Source of the DNA: CAITSH01 sp025356665 | GTDB lineage: Bacteria; Pseudomonadota; Gammaproteobacteria; Burkholderiales; SG8-39 | Reading direction: 5' to 3' | Assembly: GCA_025356665.1 (NCBI GenBank) | Contig: JANXRV010000157.1 | Location: 9,084-73,083, forward strand | DNA: 64,000 nucleotides | Shown here: positions 24,862 to 33,919 of the stretch, one piece after another | How positions within the stretch are numbered: position 1 is the stretch's first letter | Layout of the letters: each line of letters starts with the position of its first letter | Position numbers and translations under genes: made by a program | Notes under the pieces: generated by a model | Databases searched by the model: none | The model's input: the letters and a program-made list of their open reading frames with translations, nothing else | What the model was told of the DNA's origin: nothing

Positions 24862-26424
24862 CTACACTTTTCTGTCGCGGCCCGCCCAGAATGGTTCGCG
24901 CAGCTTTTTCTTGTCGATCTTGTTTGTACTGGAGATGCGCGGCAGCGCCGGCATAATGTCTATGCTTTTTGGTTTTTTGTAGCTGGCGATGCTCGCCTTG
25001 CAGTGCTCGATCAATTCCGCGGCGGTGGCGTGCATACCCGGCCGAAGCGCAACAAGCGCCTTGACTGCCTCGCCCCACTTCTCGTCCGGCACGCCGATAA
25101 CGCTGGCCTCGAGAACGGCCGGATGCAGCATCAGCGTCTCCTCGACCTCGCGCGAATAAATATTCTCGCCTCCGGAAATGATCATGTCTTTTTTGCGGTC
25201 GACGACGAACAGGTAGCCCTCATCGTCGAAATAGCCGAGATCGCCCGAATGCATCCAGCCATCGCCAATCGCCTGCTTTGTCGCCAGCGGATTGTTCCAA
25301 TAGCCTTGCATGATGACCGGGGAATGCATGCAAATTTCGCCGACCTCGCCAATGCCGCATTCGGATCCGTCCTCGCGCAGCATCTTGATGTCGGTGCCAA
25401 GAAAAGGCTGTCCTGCCGATGCGAGGCGCCCCGCTTCCTTCGCACTGCCCCCGGGCAGGTGCTGATGCTTGAATAGCACGCTGGCCGGCCCGAACTCGGT
25501 CATGCCGTAGACCTGCATGAATATCGGCCCAAATACAGCGCGCGCCTGCCGTGACTGCGCAATCGACATTGGCGCAGAGGCGTAGCACACGGTGTGCAGG
25601 CTGGAAACGTCCACCGGACTCGCCTGCTGCACGTCCAGCATCATCTGGATCATGGTCGGCGCAAGATGGGCCGCGCTTACCCTGTGCGTCTGGATGCTGC
25701 GCAGCACTGCCGCCGCGTCAAACGCGCGATGCAGCATGATGGTCGCACCGACGATGTAGTAGGTGAGAATCTCGGTGGTGCCGCCAATGTGATAGAACGG
25801 CATGACAATCAGCATGCGGTCATCCTGCCTGGCGCAGTGCGCAAGCGCCAGGATACGCGCCTGCTCCAGTTGCGCCTCGTTGCCCAGCATGACGCCTTTT
25901 GCGCGACCGGTGGTGCCGCTCGTATAGGAGAGCAGCAGGGTGTCCGTTTCCTTCGCCCTTAGCACTGGCGGCGAATCGATTGCGCCGAGCAATAGCGCTT
26001 CGTAGCCCTCGGCCCAGGCCCCCCAGGCATCGGCTGCGCCGATGCCAAGCATCAGCACCCCGGCGGGCAGCGCCGTGCGCAGTTCTGCTGCGCGCTCGGC
26101 AAACGCGGCGTCAAAAATGAACACCTCCGGCTCGCAGTCGCGCAATATGTCGGCTTGTTCTGGCGCCGAAAGGCGGTAGTTGATTCCGACGCCGATGAAG
26201 CCCCCCAATCCGGCAGCACCGAAAATTTCGAGGTATTCCGGGCAGTTCTGCGACAACACCGCAAGCCTGGCCTGGCGTCCTATGCCGCGCGCGACGAGGG
26301 CGTTGATCAGTTTTTTGACGCGGGATGCAAGCTCGCCATGGGTGATGGTCCGTCCCTCGAACAAGATCGCCGGATGCGCAGGGTAAAGCCGCGCGTTGCG
26401 CTCTATGACCTGGCCAAGGATCAC
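24862..26424 (-). CDS. AMP-forming acyl-CoA synthetase (CoA ligase)
   Basis: 520-residue ANL-superfamily enzyme. It activates a carboxylic acid with ATP to an acyl-adenylate and then to the CoA thioester. The adenylate P-loop is LSYTSGTTGRAKGVML, followed by QVYGMTEFGP, HSGDLGYFDDEGYLFVVDRKKD and the C-terminal catalytic Lys region RISSTNKIDKKKL. The start is a GTG whose first bases overlap the MaoC stop (GTGA). Similarity is broad (fatty, aryl or bile acid ligases), so the acid is unknown. It offers a second activation route beside the class III CoA-transferase of the same cluster. Confidence 0.94.
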   Translation of the reverse strand: MILGQVIERNARLYPAHPAILFEGRTITHGELASRVKKLINALVARGIGRQARLAVLSQNCPEYLEIFGAAGLGGFIGVGINYRLSAPEQADILRDCEPEVFIFDAAFAERAAELRTALPAGVLMLGIGAADAWGAWAEGYEALLLGAIDSPPVLRAKETDTLLLSYTSGTTGRAKGVMLGNEAQLEQARILALAHCARQDDRMLIVMPFYHIGGTTEILTYYIVGATIMLHRAFDAAAVLRSIQTHRVSAAHLAPTMIQMMLDVQQASPVDVSSLHTVCYASAPMSIAQSRQARAVFGPIFMQVYGMTEFGPASVLFKHQHLPGGSAKEAGRLASAGQPFLGTDIKMLREDGSECGIGEVGEICMHSPVIMQGYWNNPLATKQAIGDGWMHSGDLGYFDDEGYLFVVDRKKDMIISGGENIYSREVEETLMLHPAVLEASVIGVPDEKWGEAVKALVALRPGMHATAAELIEHCKASIASYKKPKSIDIMPALPRISSTNKIDKKKLREPFWAGRDRKV

Positions 26425-26882
26425 GACCGGGTACCCGCTGCGCCCAGGCGGATCATGGCGCCGGCAAGTCCATCCTGGATGACCTTGCCTTGATGATTCA
26501 CCAGTTTAAACCGTCGGTCGATAATGGCACGCCTGCCGTCCGAGGTAATACGCTTGGCGACGATTTCCGTCTCGGTATGCAGCGTGTCACCGACCACGAT
26601 GGGCGCGTGGTAGCGCCATTCCTGGATACCGGTTGCTGCAATCACCTCGTCGGCGAATTCGGGCAGGTGTGTCGCCATGCCCATCACCAGCAGGATACCG
26701 AAAGGCCCGTGCAGCATGCGCTGGCCAATCGGTGTTTTTTTCGCAAACTCGGCGTCGGCATGTATCGGGTGCCAGTCGCCGGTCAGCATGCATGAGAGCG
26801 ACAAATCGGTTTCGGTGATAGTCCGCCCAGGGCCCTCGAAGCGGGCACCGACGACGAGGTCGTCGTAGGCAATCGAGCTCAT
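26421..26882 (-). CDS. MaoC-family (R)-specific enoyl-CoA hydratase
   Basis: 153-residue hot-dog-fold protein with the hydratase motif GDWHPIHADAEFAKKTPIG (catalytic Asp and His), then RMLHGPFGILLVMG. Family members hydrate enoyl-CoA, including mesaconyl-CoA and itaconyl-CoA. The start at 26882 has a GGAGCAG site. The stop overlaps the CoA-ligase start by 4 nt. In this cluster it would add water to the double bond made by one of the acyl-CoA dehydrogenases. Confidence 0.92.
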   Translation of the reverse strand: MSSIAYDDLVVGARFEGPGRTITETDLSLSCMLTGDWHPIHADAEFAKKTPIGQRMLHGPFGILLVMGMATHLPEFADEVIAATGIQEWRYHAPIVVGDTLHTETEIVAKRITSDGRRAIIDRRFKLVNHQGKVIQDGLAGAMIRLGAAGTRS

Positions 26883-26916
26883 GGCTGCTCCTTGCAAAAG
26901 TGAAACCGAATGTCGA

Positions 26917-28002
26917 TCATGACGCCAATCTTTGCAGCGCGCCCCAGTCGACCAGCGAAGCCAGCGATGCGGCCTCGGGCAACTCAATGGCGCCGCCGAT
27001 GATATCCGGCATGCCGGTGACGATTTGTTCGGTCATGGCGAGATACCAGGTGAGCTCCGCCGGCAAGCCGGATGTGGGCAGCGTTGATGCGAACTGCAAC
27101 GCGGCCAGCGTGCCAAGGGCGCTCTCACCCATCAGCCCGGCGACCATGGCACAGCCCGCGGGTGCGACGATCCGCTGCATGGCACGCACATCGGACAGGC
27201 CGAAGCGACCGGGCTTGAGACTCAGCGCGCGCGCCTGGCGTTCAAGGAACAAAGCTGCGTCGCGTCGCGTCGCGCAGCCAAAATCGACCAGCAACGAGAC
27301 AGGGCTGTCCTGCTGCAACTTGCGAAAGGCCTCATCGGGCACGAGTGCGCAAGGATCCTCCACCATCGCAGCTCCAGCATCGGCCATCGCACGCACATAG
27401 TCCCGCGCCTGGTCAAAGCGGTAGGCACCGTTGGCATCGACATACAGGCGCACCGCATCGCCCACCGCCGCGCGGATTTCGCGCATGCCGGCAATATCGA
27501 CTTCCACCCCCTGCCCACCCTTGATCTTGAGCGTGCCAAAGCCGTAACGGTCCACCATTCGCGCCGCTTCATCAGCCATGGCGGCTGGCGCCTGGCGCGT
27601 CACCGCCCAGGACAGCTCGACCTTGCGCCGGCCACCCCACTCCCGCCAAAGCGCCTTACCAGCCGCGTTGGCGTGCAGATCCCAGCAAGCGTTATCGACC
27701 AGTGTCTTGGCTGCCTGGTTCTCGGGAATACCATCCAGGGCAGAGCGCACCTCCTCCGGATCATCCAGATCCAGCATTTTAATGCGCGGCAGGAACACCT
27801 CTTCGATAGAGGCAATCAGACTGCGTGCGGTGACGCCGCACCAGGTGGGCTTGACCGTGATCTCGGCGACACCGACGGCACCGCTGTCGCTTTGCAAACG
27901 CAGCAGCACCAATGGCGCCGCCTCCTCTACGATATCGCTCCAACGCACAGGCCGGTCATAGGGCAGGCGGTAGGCGTGCAGCGAAGCGTTGGCGAGGCGC
28001 AT
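26917..28002 (-). CDS. enolase-superfamily enzyme (mandelate racemase / muconate lactonizing type)
   Basis: 361-residue protein of the muconate-cycloisomerase subgroup. The first catalytic Lys lies in GTLKIKGGQG. Metal ligands are the Asp of LYVDANGAY, the Glu of AMVEDPCAL and the Asp of LLVDFGCA, and the last Lys is in LSLKPGRFG. This subgroup contains cycloisomerases, dipeptide epimerases, o-succinylbenzoate synthases and racemases; no one function stands out. The adjacent Bug gene begins 4 nt after its opposite end, i.e. Bug (28007) is upstream and almost abutting. It could epimerise or cycloisomerise the substrate before CoA activation. Confidence 0.88.
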   Translation of the reverse strand: MRLANASLHAYRLPYDRPVRWSDIVEEAAPLVLLRLQSDSGAVGVAEITVKPTWCGVTARSLIASIEEVFLPRIKMLDLDDPEEVRSALDGIPENQAAKTLVDNACWDLHANAAGKALWREWGGRRKVELSWAVTRQAPAAMADEAARMVDRYGFGTLKIKGGQGVEVDIAGMREIRAAVGDAVRLYVDANGAYRFDQARDYVRAMADAGAAMVEDPCALVPDEAFRKLQQDSPVSLLVDFGCATRRDAALFLERQARALSLKPGRFGLSDVRAMQRIVAPAGCAMVAGLMGESALGTLAALQFASTLPTSGLPAELTWYLAMTEQIVTGMPDIIGGAIELPEAASLASLVDWGALQRLAS

Positions 28003-28006
28003 ACCT

Positions 28007-28987
28007 TCAGTCGGCCTTGGCGCCGGAGGCGCGAATAAGCCGGCCCCATCGCGGCGACTCCTCTGCAACAAAGGCGGTCAATTGTTCCGGGGTCATGAAT
28101 TTCGGTTCAGCACCCAGTTGCGCAAGCTTTTCGCGAATGTCCGGCTGGCGCAGGATTTTTTCAATTTCCGTGCTGAGCCTGGCTATGATCTCGCGCGGAA
28201 CACCGCGGGGTGCGAACAAGCCGTACCAGGCCAGCACCTCGAAGTCCTTGTATCCGGATTCGGCCACCGTCGGCACGTCGGCGGCAAGCGGGCTGCGCGT
28301 CGCACTGCTGATGGCTAAGGCGCGCAGCTTTCCGGCACGGACCTGGGGCAGCACGGAAGGCAGCGTAAAAAATAGGAATGTGATGTCGCCAGAAAGCACG
28401 CCGGTGACGGCCTCGGGGCCGCTTTTGTAGGGAACGTGGCTGATGTCGACGCGCGCCATGCTCTTCAACTGTTCTGCGGCAAGATGGCCGGAGGTGCCGT
28501 TGCCGGCGGAAGAATAATTAAGCTGGTTGGGTTTGGTTCGTGCCAGTTGCACCAGTTGTTCCACCGAGCTAACGGGCAACGCGGCGTTGACCACCAATAA
28601 GTTGGGTGCCACGGCGAGCATGGCAACCGGCGGTACATCGCGCATCGGATCGTAATTGAGGTTCTTGTACAGGTGCGGACCGACCGAATGCGTCGGGCTG
28701 CCGCTCATCAGCAGCGTGTAGCCGTCCGCCGCGGAACGGGCAACCATTTCCGCACCAAGATGCCCGCCGACGCCGGGCTTGTTGTCGACAATGACCGGCT
28801 GCCCGAGCGCCGGCGATAGGCGTTCGGCGATCAGCCGCGCCACAATGTCTGCCGCGCCGCCGGCGCCAGACGAGGCGATGATTTTCACCGGCTTGGCCGG
28901 CCACGTTTGTGCCAACGCAGGTGCCGGCGCGAGCAGCAGCGATGACAGGACCAGGGCACAGACGAATGCGGTCGTGATGTATTTCAT
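28007..28987 (-). CDS. Bug/TctC-family periplasmic solute receptor of the catabolic cluster
   Basis: 326 residues from the ATG at 28987, which is preceded by GGAGACTGGA; an ATG four codons earlier is possible. Signal peptide MKYITTAFVCALVLSSLLLA, cleavage near ALA-Q, then TWPAKPVKIIASSGAGGAAD: the usual V-P-F before the Gly pair is A-S-S-G, a divergent first loop that may change ligand. The second loop is PYKSGPEAVTGVLSGDITF, with Ser-Gly in place of the common Lys-Gly. The stop is 4 nt before the enolase-superfamily gene. Confidence 0.94.
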   Translation of the reverse strand: MKYITTAFVCALVLSSLLLAPAPALAQTWPAKPVKIIASSGAGGAADIVARLIAERLSPALGQPVIVDNKPGVGGHLGAEMVARSAADGYTLLMSGSPTHSVGPHLYKNLNYDPMRDVPPVAMLAVAPNLLVVNAALPVSSVEQLVQLARTKPNQLNYSSAGNGTSGHLAAEQLKSMARVDISHVPYKSGPEAVTGVLSGDITFLFFTLPSVLPQVRAGKLRALAISSATRSPLAADVPTVAESGYKDFEVLAWYGLFAPRGVPREIIARLSTEIEKILRQPDIREKLAQLGAEPKFMTPEQLTAFVAEESPRWGRLIRASGAKAD

Positions 28988-29016
28988 TCCAGTCTCCATA
29001 TTCCTGTGGGGCGAAC

Positions 29017-30183
29017 CTAGATAATTCCCGCCGCCCGCAACGCGTCAATGCGTTCTTGCTCAAAACCGAACTGCGCAAGAACACTGTCCGTATGCTCACC
29101 CAGCGAAGGTGGTGGTGAAAAATTGCTGCGGTTGTCGCCATCGTAACGGATGGCGCGGTGCGCGGCCTTGAGCTTGCCATGTTCGGGATGGTTCATCTCA
29201 TAAAACAAATCAAGGTGCTTCACCTGCGGATCGTCGGCCAATTCTTCATGGCGGCGCTCGGGCGCGAAAGGCACGTCCTCGCGCTCAAGCAGCGGCAGCC
29301 ACTCATCGCGGTTGCGCACGGCGAAGGTTTGCGCCAGCTCCCTAGCCAGGTCTTCGTAATGTTGTATCCGCTCCAGTCGCCCGGGATATTTTTCCAGCAG
29401 ATCTTCGCGGCCAATGGCGCGGACCAAGCCCTGCCAGAACTTGTCCGGCGAGGACATATGCAGACCGATACGCTTGCCGTCCTTGCAGGTGACGATATAG
29501 GACTGCGAAGCCGCGGCCCGTGAGAACAAAGAGGGCGCCTCGCCGGTGGCGAACATTTGCCCCAGCGGCTCGGTGGCCATCGCAATGGTGGCTTCGAGCA
29601 TGCTCACCTCCACCTTGCGTCCGCGACCGGTGCGCTCGCGCTCGACCAGCGCGCCCAGAATACCCATGCAGCCAAACACGCCGGTGAAAGCGTCGGATAC
29701 CGCCGGGCCGGAAATGCGCGCATCCTCGCCCTGGTGAAACATCGACAACCAACCCGAGGCGGTCTGTCCGACGTTGTCATAGGCCGGGCGCTCAGCATAG
29801 GGGCCGCTTGAACCAAAGCCGGTGATGGAGCAATAGACCAGGCGCGGATTGATCCCCTGCAACCTTTCCGCACCCACGCCTATCTTGTCCTCCACCCCTG
29901 GCCGGACATTGATGAGCAACACATCGGCCTCGGCGACAAGTGTATCGAACACTTCTTGGCCCGCGGGCTTGGCATAGTCGAGCGTGATACTGCGTTTGTT
30001 GCGGTTGTGGCCCTGAAAGTGCGGGCTGTAGAGCCCCCCTTTGAAAGCGCGAAACGGGTCGCCGGCGCCAGGCCGTTCCACCTTGATGACATCGGCGCCA
30101 AGTTCACCGAGCAACATGGCCGCATAAGGTGCGGTGATGAAATTGCCCAAATCGAGCACGCGTATGCCTTCGAGAACTTTCAT
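29017..30183 (-). CDS. class III CoA-transferase (CaiB/BaiF family)
   Basis: 388-residue family III CoA-transferase. It opens with GIRVLDLGNFITAPYAAMLLGELGADVIKVE, then NRNKRSITLDYAKP and the segment GPAVSDAFTGVFGCMG containing the Asp that forms the acyl-aspartyl anhydride. The family moves CoA between acids (formyl-, carnitinyl-, benzylsuccinyl-, itaconyl-CoA). The stop of the dienelactone-hydrolase-family gene overlaps this ATG by 4 nt. The CoA donor and acceptor are unknown; a dicarboxylate such as succinate is common for the donor. Confidence 0.95.
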   Translation of the reverse strand: MKVLEGIRVLDLGNFITAPYAAMLLGELGADVIKVERPGAGDPFRAFKGGLYSPHFQGHNRNKRSITLDYAKPAGQEVFDTLVAEADVLLINVRPGVEDKIGVGAERLQGINPRLVYCSITGFGSSGPYAERPAYDNVGQTASGWLSMFHQGEDARISGPAVSDAFTGVFGCMGILGALVERERTGRGRKVEVSMLEATIAMATEPLGQMFATGEAPSLFSRAAASQSYIVTCKDGKRIGLHMSSPDKFWQGLVRAIGREDLLEKYPGRLERIQHYEDLARELAQTFAVRNRDEWLPLLEREDVPFAPERRHEELADDPQVKHLDLFYEMNHPEHGKLKAAHRAIRYDGDNRSNFSPPPSLGEHTDSVLAQFGFEQERIDALRAAGII

Positions 30184-30872
30184 TTCTTCTCCTCGGCAAT
30201 ACGCAGGAAGGCCAGCGTCCGCGCATGCGCATCACGAATCGTGTCGGGTTCGCCTCGCGTGTAAAACCCGTGGTCAGCCTCGGCATAGGTATGGATGGCG
30301 ACGCGCCCATCGGCTTTGACTGCTTCGGCAATCTGGACAACCGCGGCGGCCGGCGCGTACTGGTCCCGCCCGCCAAAATGCATCAGCAACGGGCAGCGCA
30401 GCGTGGCCGCCTCGGCGAGGTTTTTTTCTATGCCCACCCCATAAAAGGATACGGCGGCATCAACGTCGAGTCGCGCCGCAGCGAGATAGGCAAGCTTGCC
30501 GCCAAGGCACATGCCGGCAACGAAAACACGTCCGTTAAAGCCCGGGAGGGCGCGCACGTGCGCGGCGACCCGGCCGATATCCTCAACACCCAAATCCTCG
30601 CTGAATTGCTTGAGGAAACCAAACGCGCGCTGCATATCTTCCTTGGAGTGCGAAAGTTCCACTCCCGGCTCCAGGCGCCAGAAAAGATCGGGCGCGACGG
30701 AGAGGTATCCCTCGGCAGCGAAGCGGTCGGCCACCGCGCGTATGGCTTTGGTGATTCCGAAAATTTCCTGCAGCACGATAATGACGTGGCCGTTGGGCTG
30801 GGCAGGTTCGCTTACATAGGCGCTGAATGTCGCACCATTTTCCGCATCGATGTGTTCGGTTCTGACGTTCAT
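30180..30872 (-). CDS. dienelactone hydrolase family protein
   Basis: 230-residue alpha/beta hydrolase with the cysteine nucleophile of the family in VAGMCLGGKLAYLAAARL, the acid in HFGGRDQYAP and the His in EADHGFYTRG. Dienelactone hydrolases open lactones such as 4-carboxymethylene-but-2-en-4-olide in aromatic breakdown; relatives act on other esters. Together with the muconate-lactonizing-type enzyme in the same cluster it suggests a lactone intermediate. The start at 30872 gives the family length; the frame extending further up overlaps the acyl-CoA dehydrogenase gene and is spurious. Confidence 0.93.
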   Translation of the reverse strand: MNVRTEHIDAENGATFSAYVSEPAQPNGHVIIVLQEIFGITKAIRAVADRFAAEGYLSVAPDLFWRLEPGVELSHSKEDMQRAFGFLKQFSEDLGVEDIGRVAAHVRALPGFNGRVFVAGMCLGGKLAYLAAARLDVDAAVSFYGVGIEKNLAEAATLRCPLLMHFGGRDQYAPAAAVVQIAEAVKADGRVAIHTYAEADHGFYTRGEPDTIRDAHARTLAFLRIAEEKK

Positions 30873-30894
30873 GATTTTCTTTCCGGACTGATTT

Positions 30895-32055
30895 TCAAGG
30901 CTGGTAGTTGCCGTTAAGTATTTCGCGGGCGATGGAATTGCGATGGATTTCCGTGGTGCCGTAGCCAATCGACATGCCGCGCACATCGCGGAAATGGCGC
31001 TCGTAGGGATACTCCTCAGACAGGCCGCAGGCGCCGGCGAGCTGGATGGCCTGGTTGGTGACGCGCACGGCCATTTCATTGATATACGTCTTGGTCACCG
31101 AGGTGTCGACAATGCTGCCCTGCCCGCTATCGACACGGTTCGCCGCGCGGTAGAGCAACGCGCGCGCCGCCTCGATATCAATGGCCATGTCGGCAAGCTT
31201 CCACTGCAGGCCCTGATTGTCGGCAAGCGGCCGGCCGAACTGGTTGCGATCCTTGACGTGCGCCACGACACTGTTAAAGGCGGCCTCGGCCACGCCAAGG
31301 CAGATCGGCGGGTTGCCGGTGATGCGGTCCGCGTCCAGGACCCTGAGCAAATCGCGCATACGGCCCGCGGGCAACAACAGGTTTGCCGCCGGAATGCGGC
31401 AATCCTGGAAAACCAACTCGGCCATGCCGGTGCCGCGCAAGCCCAGCAGGTCGATGTGCTTGCCAATGGTGAAGCCCGGGGTGTCGCGCTCGATAAGCAA
31501 GGCGCCCACGCCACGCATGCCCGGTGCCGCATCAAGGCGCACCAGCACCAGAAACAGGTCTGAAACCTGCGCTCCGGTGCACCACAGCTTGCTGCCGTTG
31601 ACGACATAGTGATCACCATCGAGCACCGCCCTGGTCTGTACATTGCCCACGTCCGAACCGGCGTTGGGTTCGGACATGCTCCAGGCCGCCAGCAGTTCGC
31701 CCTTGGCGAAACGCGGCAGGTAGCGCGCTTTTTGTTCGGGGCTGCCGATTTCCAGGATCGCCCTCGGCGTCGCGCCGTCAGTGCACGAAAACAAAATGGC
31801 GGTGTTGGCACATGCGCGTGCGAGCTCCTCCACGATCAGCACGGTTTCAAGCAAGCCGAGCTCGCTGCCGCCGTGGGCCTCTGGCATGAACACGCCGGTG
31901 TAACCGTGTTGGGCAAGGATCTTGATATTTTTGATCGGCGGCTTGTATTCGCGATCCGCTGCGGCGGCGCCAGGCGCAAAATGTTCCGCCGCAAGCGCCC
32001 GCACGGTGTCGCGAATCAGACGTTGTTCTTCATTGAGTTCAAACATCGCGGTCAT
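30895..32055 (-). CDS. acyl-CoA dehydrogenase family protein without the usual catalytic Glu
   Basis: 386 residues with AWSMSEPNAGSDVGNVQTRA, GSKLWCTGAQVSDLF and QLAGACGLSEEYPYERHFRD, all typical. At the catalytic position of medium-chain enzymes (Y-E-G-T) it reads I-G-Y-G-T-T-E-I, with Tyr for Glu. At the alternative helix-G position used by isovaleryl-CoA dehydrogenase it has R-N-Q-F-G, again no Glu. Activity by another base, a reductase role, or a non-dehydrogenating role are all possible. It lies 65 nt downstream of a Bug gene and 22 nt before the dienelactone-hydrolase-family gene. Confidence 0.93.
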   Translation of the reverse strand: MTAMFELNEEQRLIRDTVRALAAEHFAPGAAAADREYKPPIKNIKILAQHGYTGVFMPEAHGGSELGLLETVLIVEELARACANTAILFSCTDGATPRAILEIGSPEQKARYLPRFAKGELLAAWSMSEPNAGSDVGNVQTRAVLDGDHYVVNGSKLWCTGAQVSDLFLVLVRLDAAPGMRGVGALLIERDTPGFTIGKHIDLLGLRGTGMAELVFQDCRIPAANLLLPAGRMRDLLRVLDADRITGNPPICLGVAEAAFNSVVAHVKDRNQFGRPLADNQGLQWKLADMAIDIEAARALLYRAANRVDSGQGSIVDTSVTKTYINEMAVRVTNQAIQLAGACGLSEEYPYERHFRDVRGMSIGYGTTEIHRNSIAREILNGNYQP

Positions 32056-32102
32056 GGATTAAAACGCTCCAAAAATAGTTGTTCACCGAACCCGGGCCAC
32101 GC

Positions 32103-32129
32103 ACCTACTCACCTACTCACCTACTCACC
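32103..32129. repeat. 8-bp tandem array ACCTACTC, three units plus three bases
   Basis: Three exact ACCTACTC units at 32103-32126. The stop codon of the Bug gene (32121-32123, TAG on the minus strand) is inside the third unit, and each unit carries the same TAG. Confidence 0.8.
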
Positions 32130-33086
32130 CTTGGCACCGGTGGTTTTGATGATGCGGGTATAGGTTCCGGCTTCTTTTTTCATGAAAGCGGCGAACTCAT
32201 CGGGCGTCGAGGGCGCCGCGAGGCGCGCGCGCACGTCAGGCTGATTGAGCGCACGCGCCACCTCGTGGCTCATGCGGGCGACAATATCTTTCGACGTTCC
32301 GGCGGGAAAGGCAGAACCATACCAAGTCATAAACACAAATTCGGGCAGGCCCGATTCAGACACTGTGGGAATTTCGGGCGCGGCCCCCTGACGCTTGGGG
32401 CTGGAAACGGCCAGCCCGGCAAGTTTTCCGGCCTTGATATGCGGCAACCCCGAGGATATTCCGGTAAACATCACATCCACCTGCCCGGCTACGACGTCGG
32501 TCACCGCCGGCGCCACCCCCTTATACGGCACATGGGTGAGGTCGGTGCCGGACAAGCTCTTGAACCATTCCATCGCAAGGTAATGCGGCGTACCGTTGCC
32601 GATGGACGCGTAATTGAGTTTGCCCGGCTGCGCTTTGGCCAGCGCAATCAGGTCACCCACAGACTTGATTTGCAGCGCGGGTTTGGCGATCAGCACAAAG
32701 GGCACGAACACGAGTTGGCTGACCGGTTCGAAGTCTTTCAGCGAGTCATAAGGCAGCTTGGGGAAGAAATTGGGGTTGATCGCGTGCGAGTCGGTGATCA
32801 TGCCGAAGGTGTGGCCATCGGGCGCCGCCTTGGCCAGCATCTCGGTGCCAATGATGGTGCTGGCGCCGGGCTTGTTGTCGACCACGACGGCCTGACCCAG
32901 GCTCTCGGCCAGCTTGGGTGCGATGAGCCTTGCCACGATGTCTGTCCCCCCACCTGGCGGGTAGGGGACGATAAAGCGTATCGACTTGGACGGCCAGCCC
33001 TGCGCCGCCGCCCCACCCACAGTGACGAACAGGAATGCCACAGCGGAAAAAAACCCGCAGACGAACTTACCAACGCTAACAATCAT
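32121..33086 (-). CDS. Bug/TctC-family periplasmic solute receptor of the catabolic cluster
   Basis: 321-residue receptor; signal peptide of about 28 residues ending GGAAA-Q, then GWPSKSIRFIVPYPPGGGTDIVARL and the second loop PYKGVAPAVTDVVAGQVDV. A good AAGGAGGTGAG site stands before the ATG. It is the second gene of the cluster, directly after the CoA lyase. With 23833 and 28007 it makes three distinct receptors in one operon-like run, implying several ligands or several chemical forms of one. Its stop codon is inside an 8-bp tandem repeat. Confidence 0.95.
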   Translation of the reverse strand: MIVSVGKFVCGFFSAVAFLFVTVGGAAAQGWPSKSIRFIVPYPPGGGTDIVARLIAPKLAESLGQAVVVDNKPGASTIIGTEMLAKAAPDGHTFGMITDSHAINPNFFPKLPYDSLKDFEPVSQLVFVPFVLIAKPALQIKSVGDLIALAKAQPGKLNYASIGNGTPHYLAMEWFKSLSGTDLTHVPYKGVAPAVTDVVAGQVDVMFTGISSGLPHIKAGKLAGLAVSSPKRQGAAPEIPTVSESGLPEFVFMTWYGSAFPAGTSKDIVARMSHEVARALNQPDVRARLAAPSTPDEFAAFMKKEAGTYTRIIKTTGAKGE

Positions 33087-33124
33087 GACTCACCTCCTCC
33101 TTGGTACCACCACGCCACGCGGTT

Positions 33125-33907
33125 TTATTTTTTTGTACGGGCGTACTCACTGGCCTCTTCTTCGGCCCGCATCCAGATTTCCTTGGCGATAGGCTCGCTC
33201 TGCTCTTCTACTAGGTGCCCCACCAAGCCGACCGCGCGCCCGATCACGGCGATGCCGCGCGCGGCTTTCCAGGATATGCCCAGCTCGCAGCAAATGGCGC
33301 CGATAGCACCTGTCGCATTAATCGGCAAAGGCCTCTTATAGACGCGCTCAGCCTCGGCAGCGATGGCCTCCATCAGTGCAATGTAACGGCCACGCAGGCC
33401 ATTCTCGCCGGCGATCTCGAACAAACGCGGCGCGCGCGGGTCGACCGGTTTGTGCAGATTATGTCCGATGCCGGGGAGGATGGCGCCGCGCGCCTTATGA
33501 TCAGCGACGATACGCGCCGCAACCGGCGCAAGATCGGCGGCAGGATCGACGGGCAGAGACTCGTGCAGAATGCGCGCAGCACCCTCCGCCGTTCCAGCGA
33601 AGGTCGTGCCCATCCCGCACAAGCCGGCGGCCACGGCCGCCTGCAAAGACTCGGGCGCACCCATATAGATGAGTCGGCTGGCAATGGCCATGGGCGTCAG
33701 GCCGTGCTCAACGAGCGTGACGAGTATGGCGTTAAAGACCGTCGATTGCTGCGGTGTGGGCAGCTTGCCGAGAATCTCCAGGAAAGCCATATCACCCAGA
33801 TTGAGCTTGCCGAGAATCTCGCCGGGAAGATCCAGGCCCTTCACGGTGATGCGGTCGGTTGTGCTCCATCCCATTGCGCTTTTCAGCGGTACCGGCGTTC
33901 TTGCCAT
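33125..33907 (-). CDS. citryl-CoA-lyase-like protein (citrate synthase fold, short form)
   Basis: 260 residues, about the C-terminal two thirds of citrate synthase, as in citryl-CoA lyase and the lyase end of ATP-citrate lyase. Active-site marks are VEHGLTPM (His 68), GIGHNLHKPVDPR (146-158) and the Arg/Glu-rich end AVGLVGHLVEEQSEPI. Such proteins split a 3-hydroxy-3-carboxyacyl-CoA into acetyl-CoA and a keto acid, or do the reverse. Placed first in a cluster with CoA-transferase and MaoC hydratase, it could cleave a citryl- or citramalyl-like CoA ester. The ATG has AAGGAGAGG in front, itself following an 8-bp repeat array. Confidence 0.85.
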   Translation of the reverse strand: MARTPVPLKSAMGWSTTDRITVKGLDLPGEILGKLNLGDMAFLEILGKLPTPQQSTVFNAILVTLVEHGLTPMAIASRLIYMGAPESLQAAVAAGLCGMGTTFAGTAEGAARILHESLPVDPAADLAPVAARIVADHKARGAILPGIGHNLHKPVDPRAPRLFEIAGENGLRGRYIALMEAIAAEAERVYKRPLPINATGAIGAICCELGISWKAARGIAVIGRAVGLVGHLVEEQSEPIAKEIWMRAEEEASEYARTKK

Positions 33908-33919
33908 GCTGCCCTCTCC

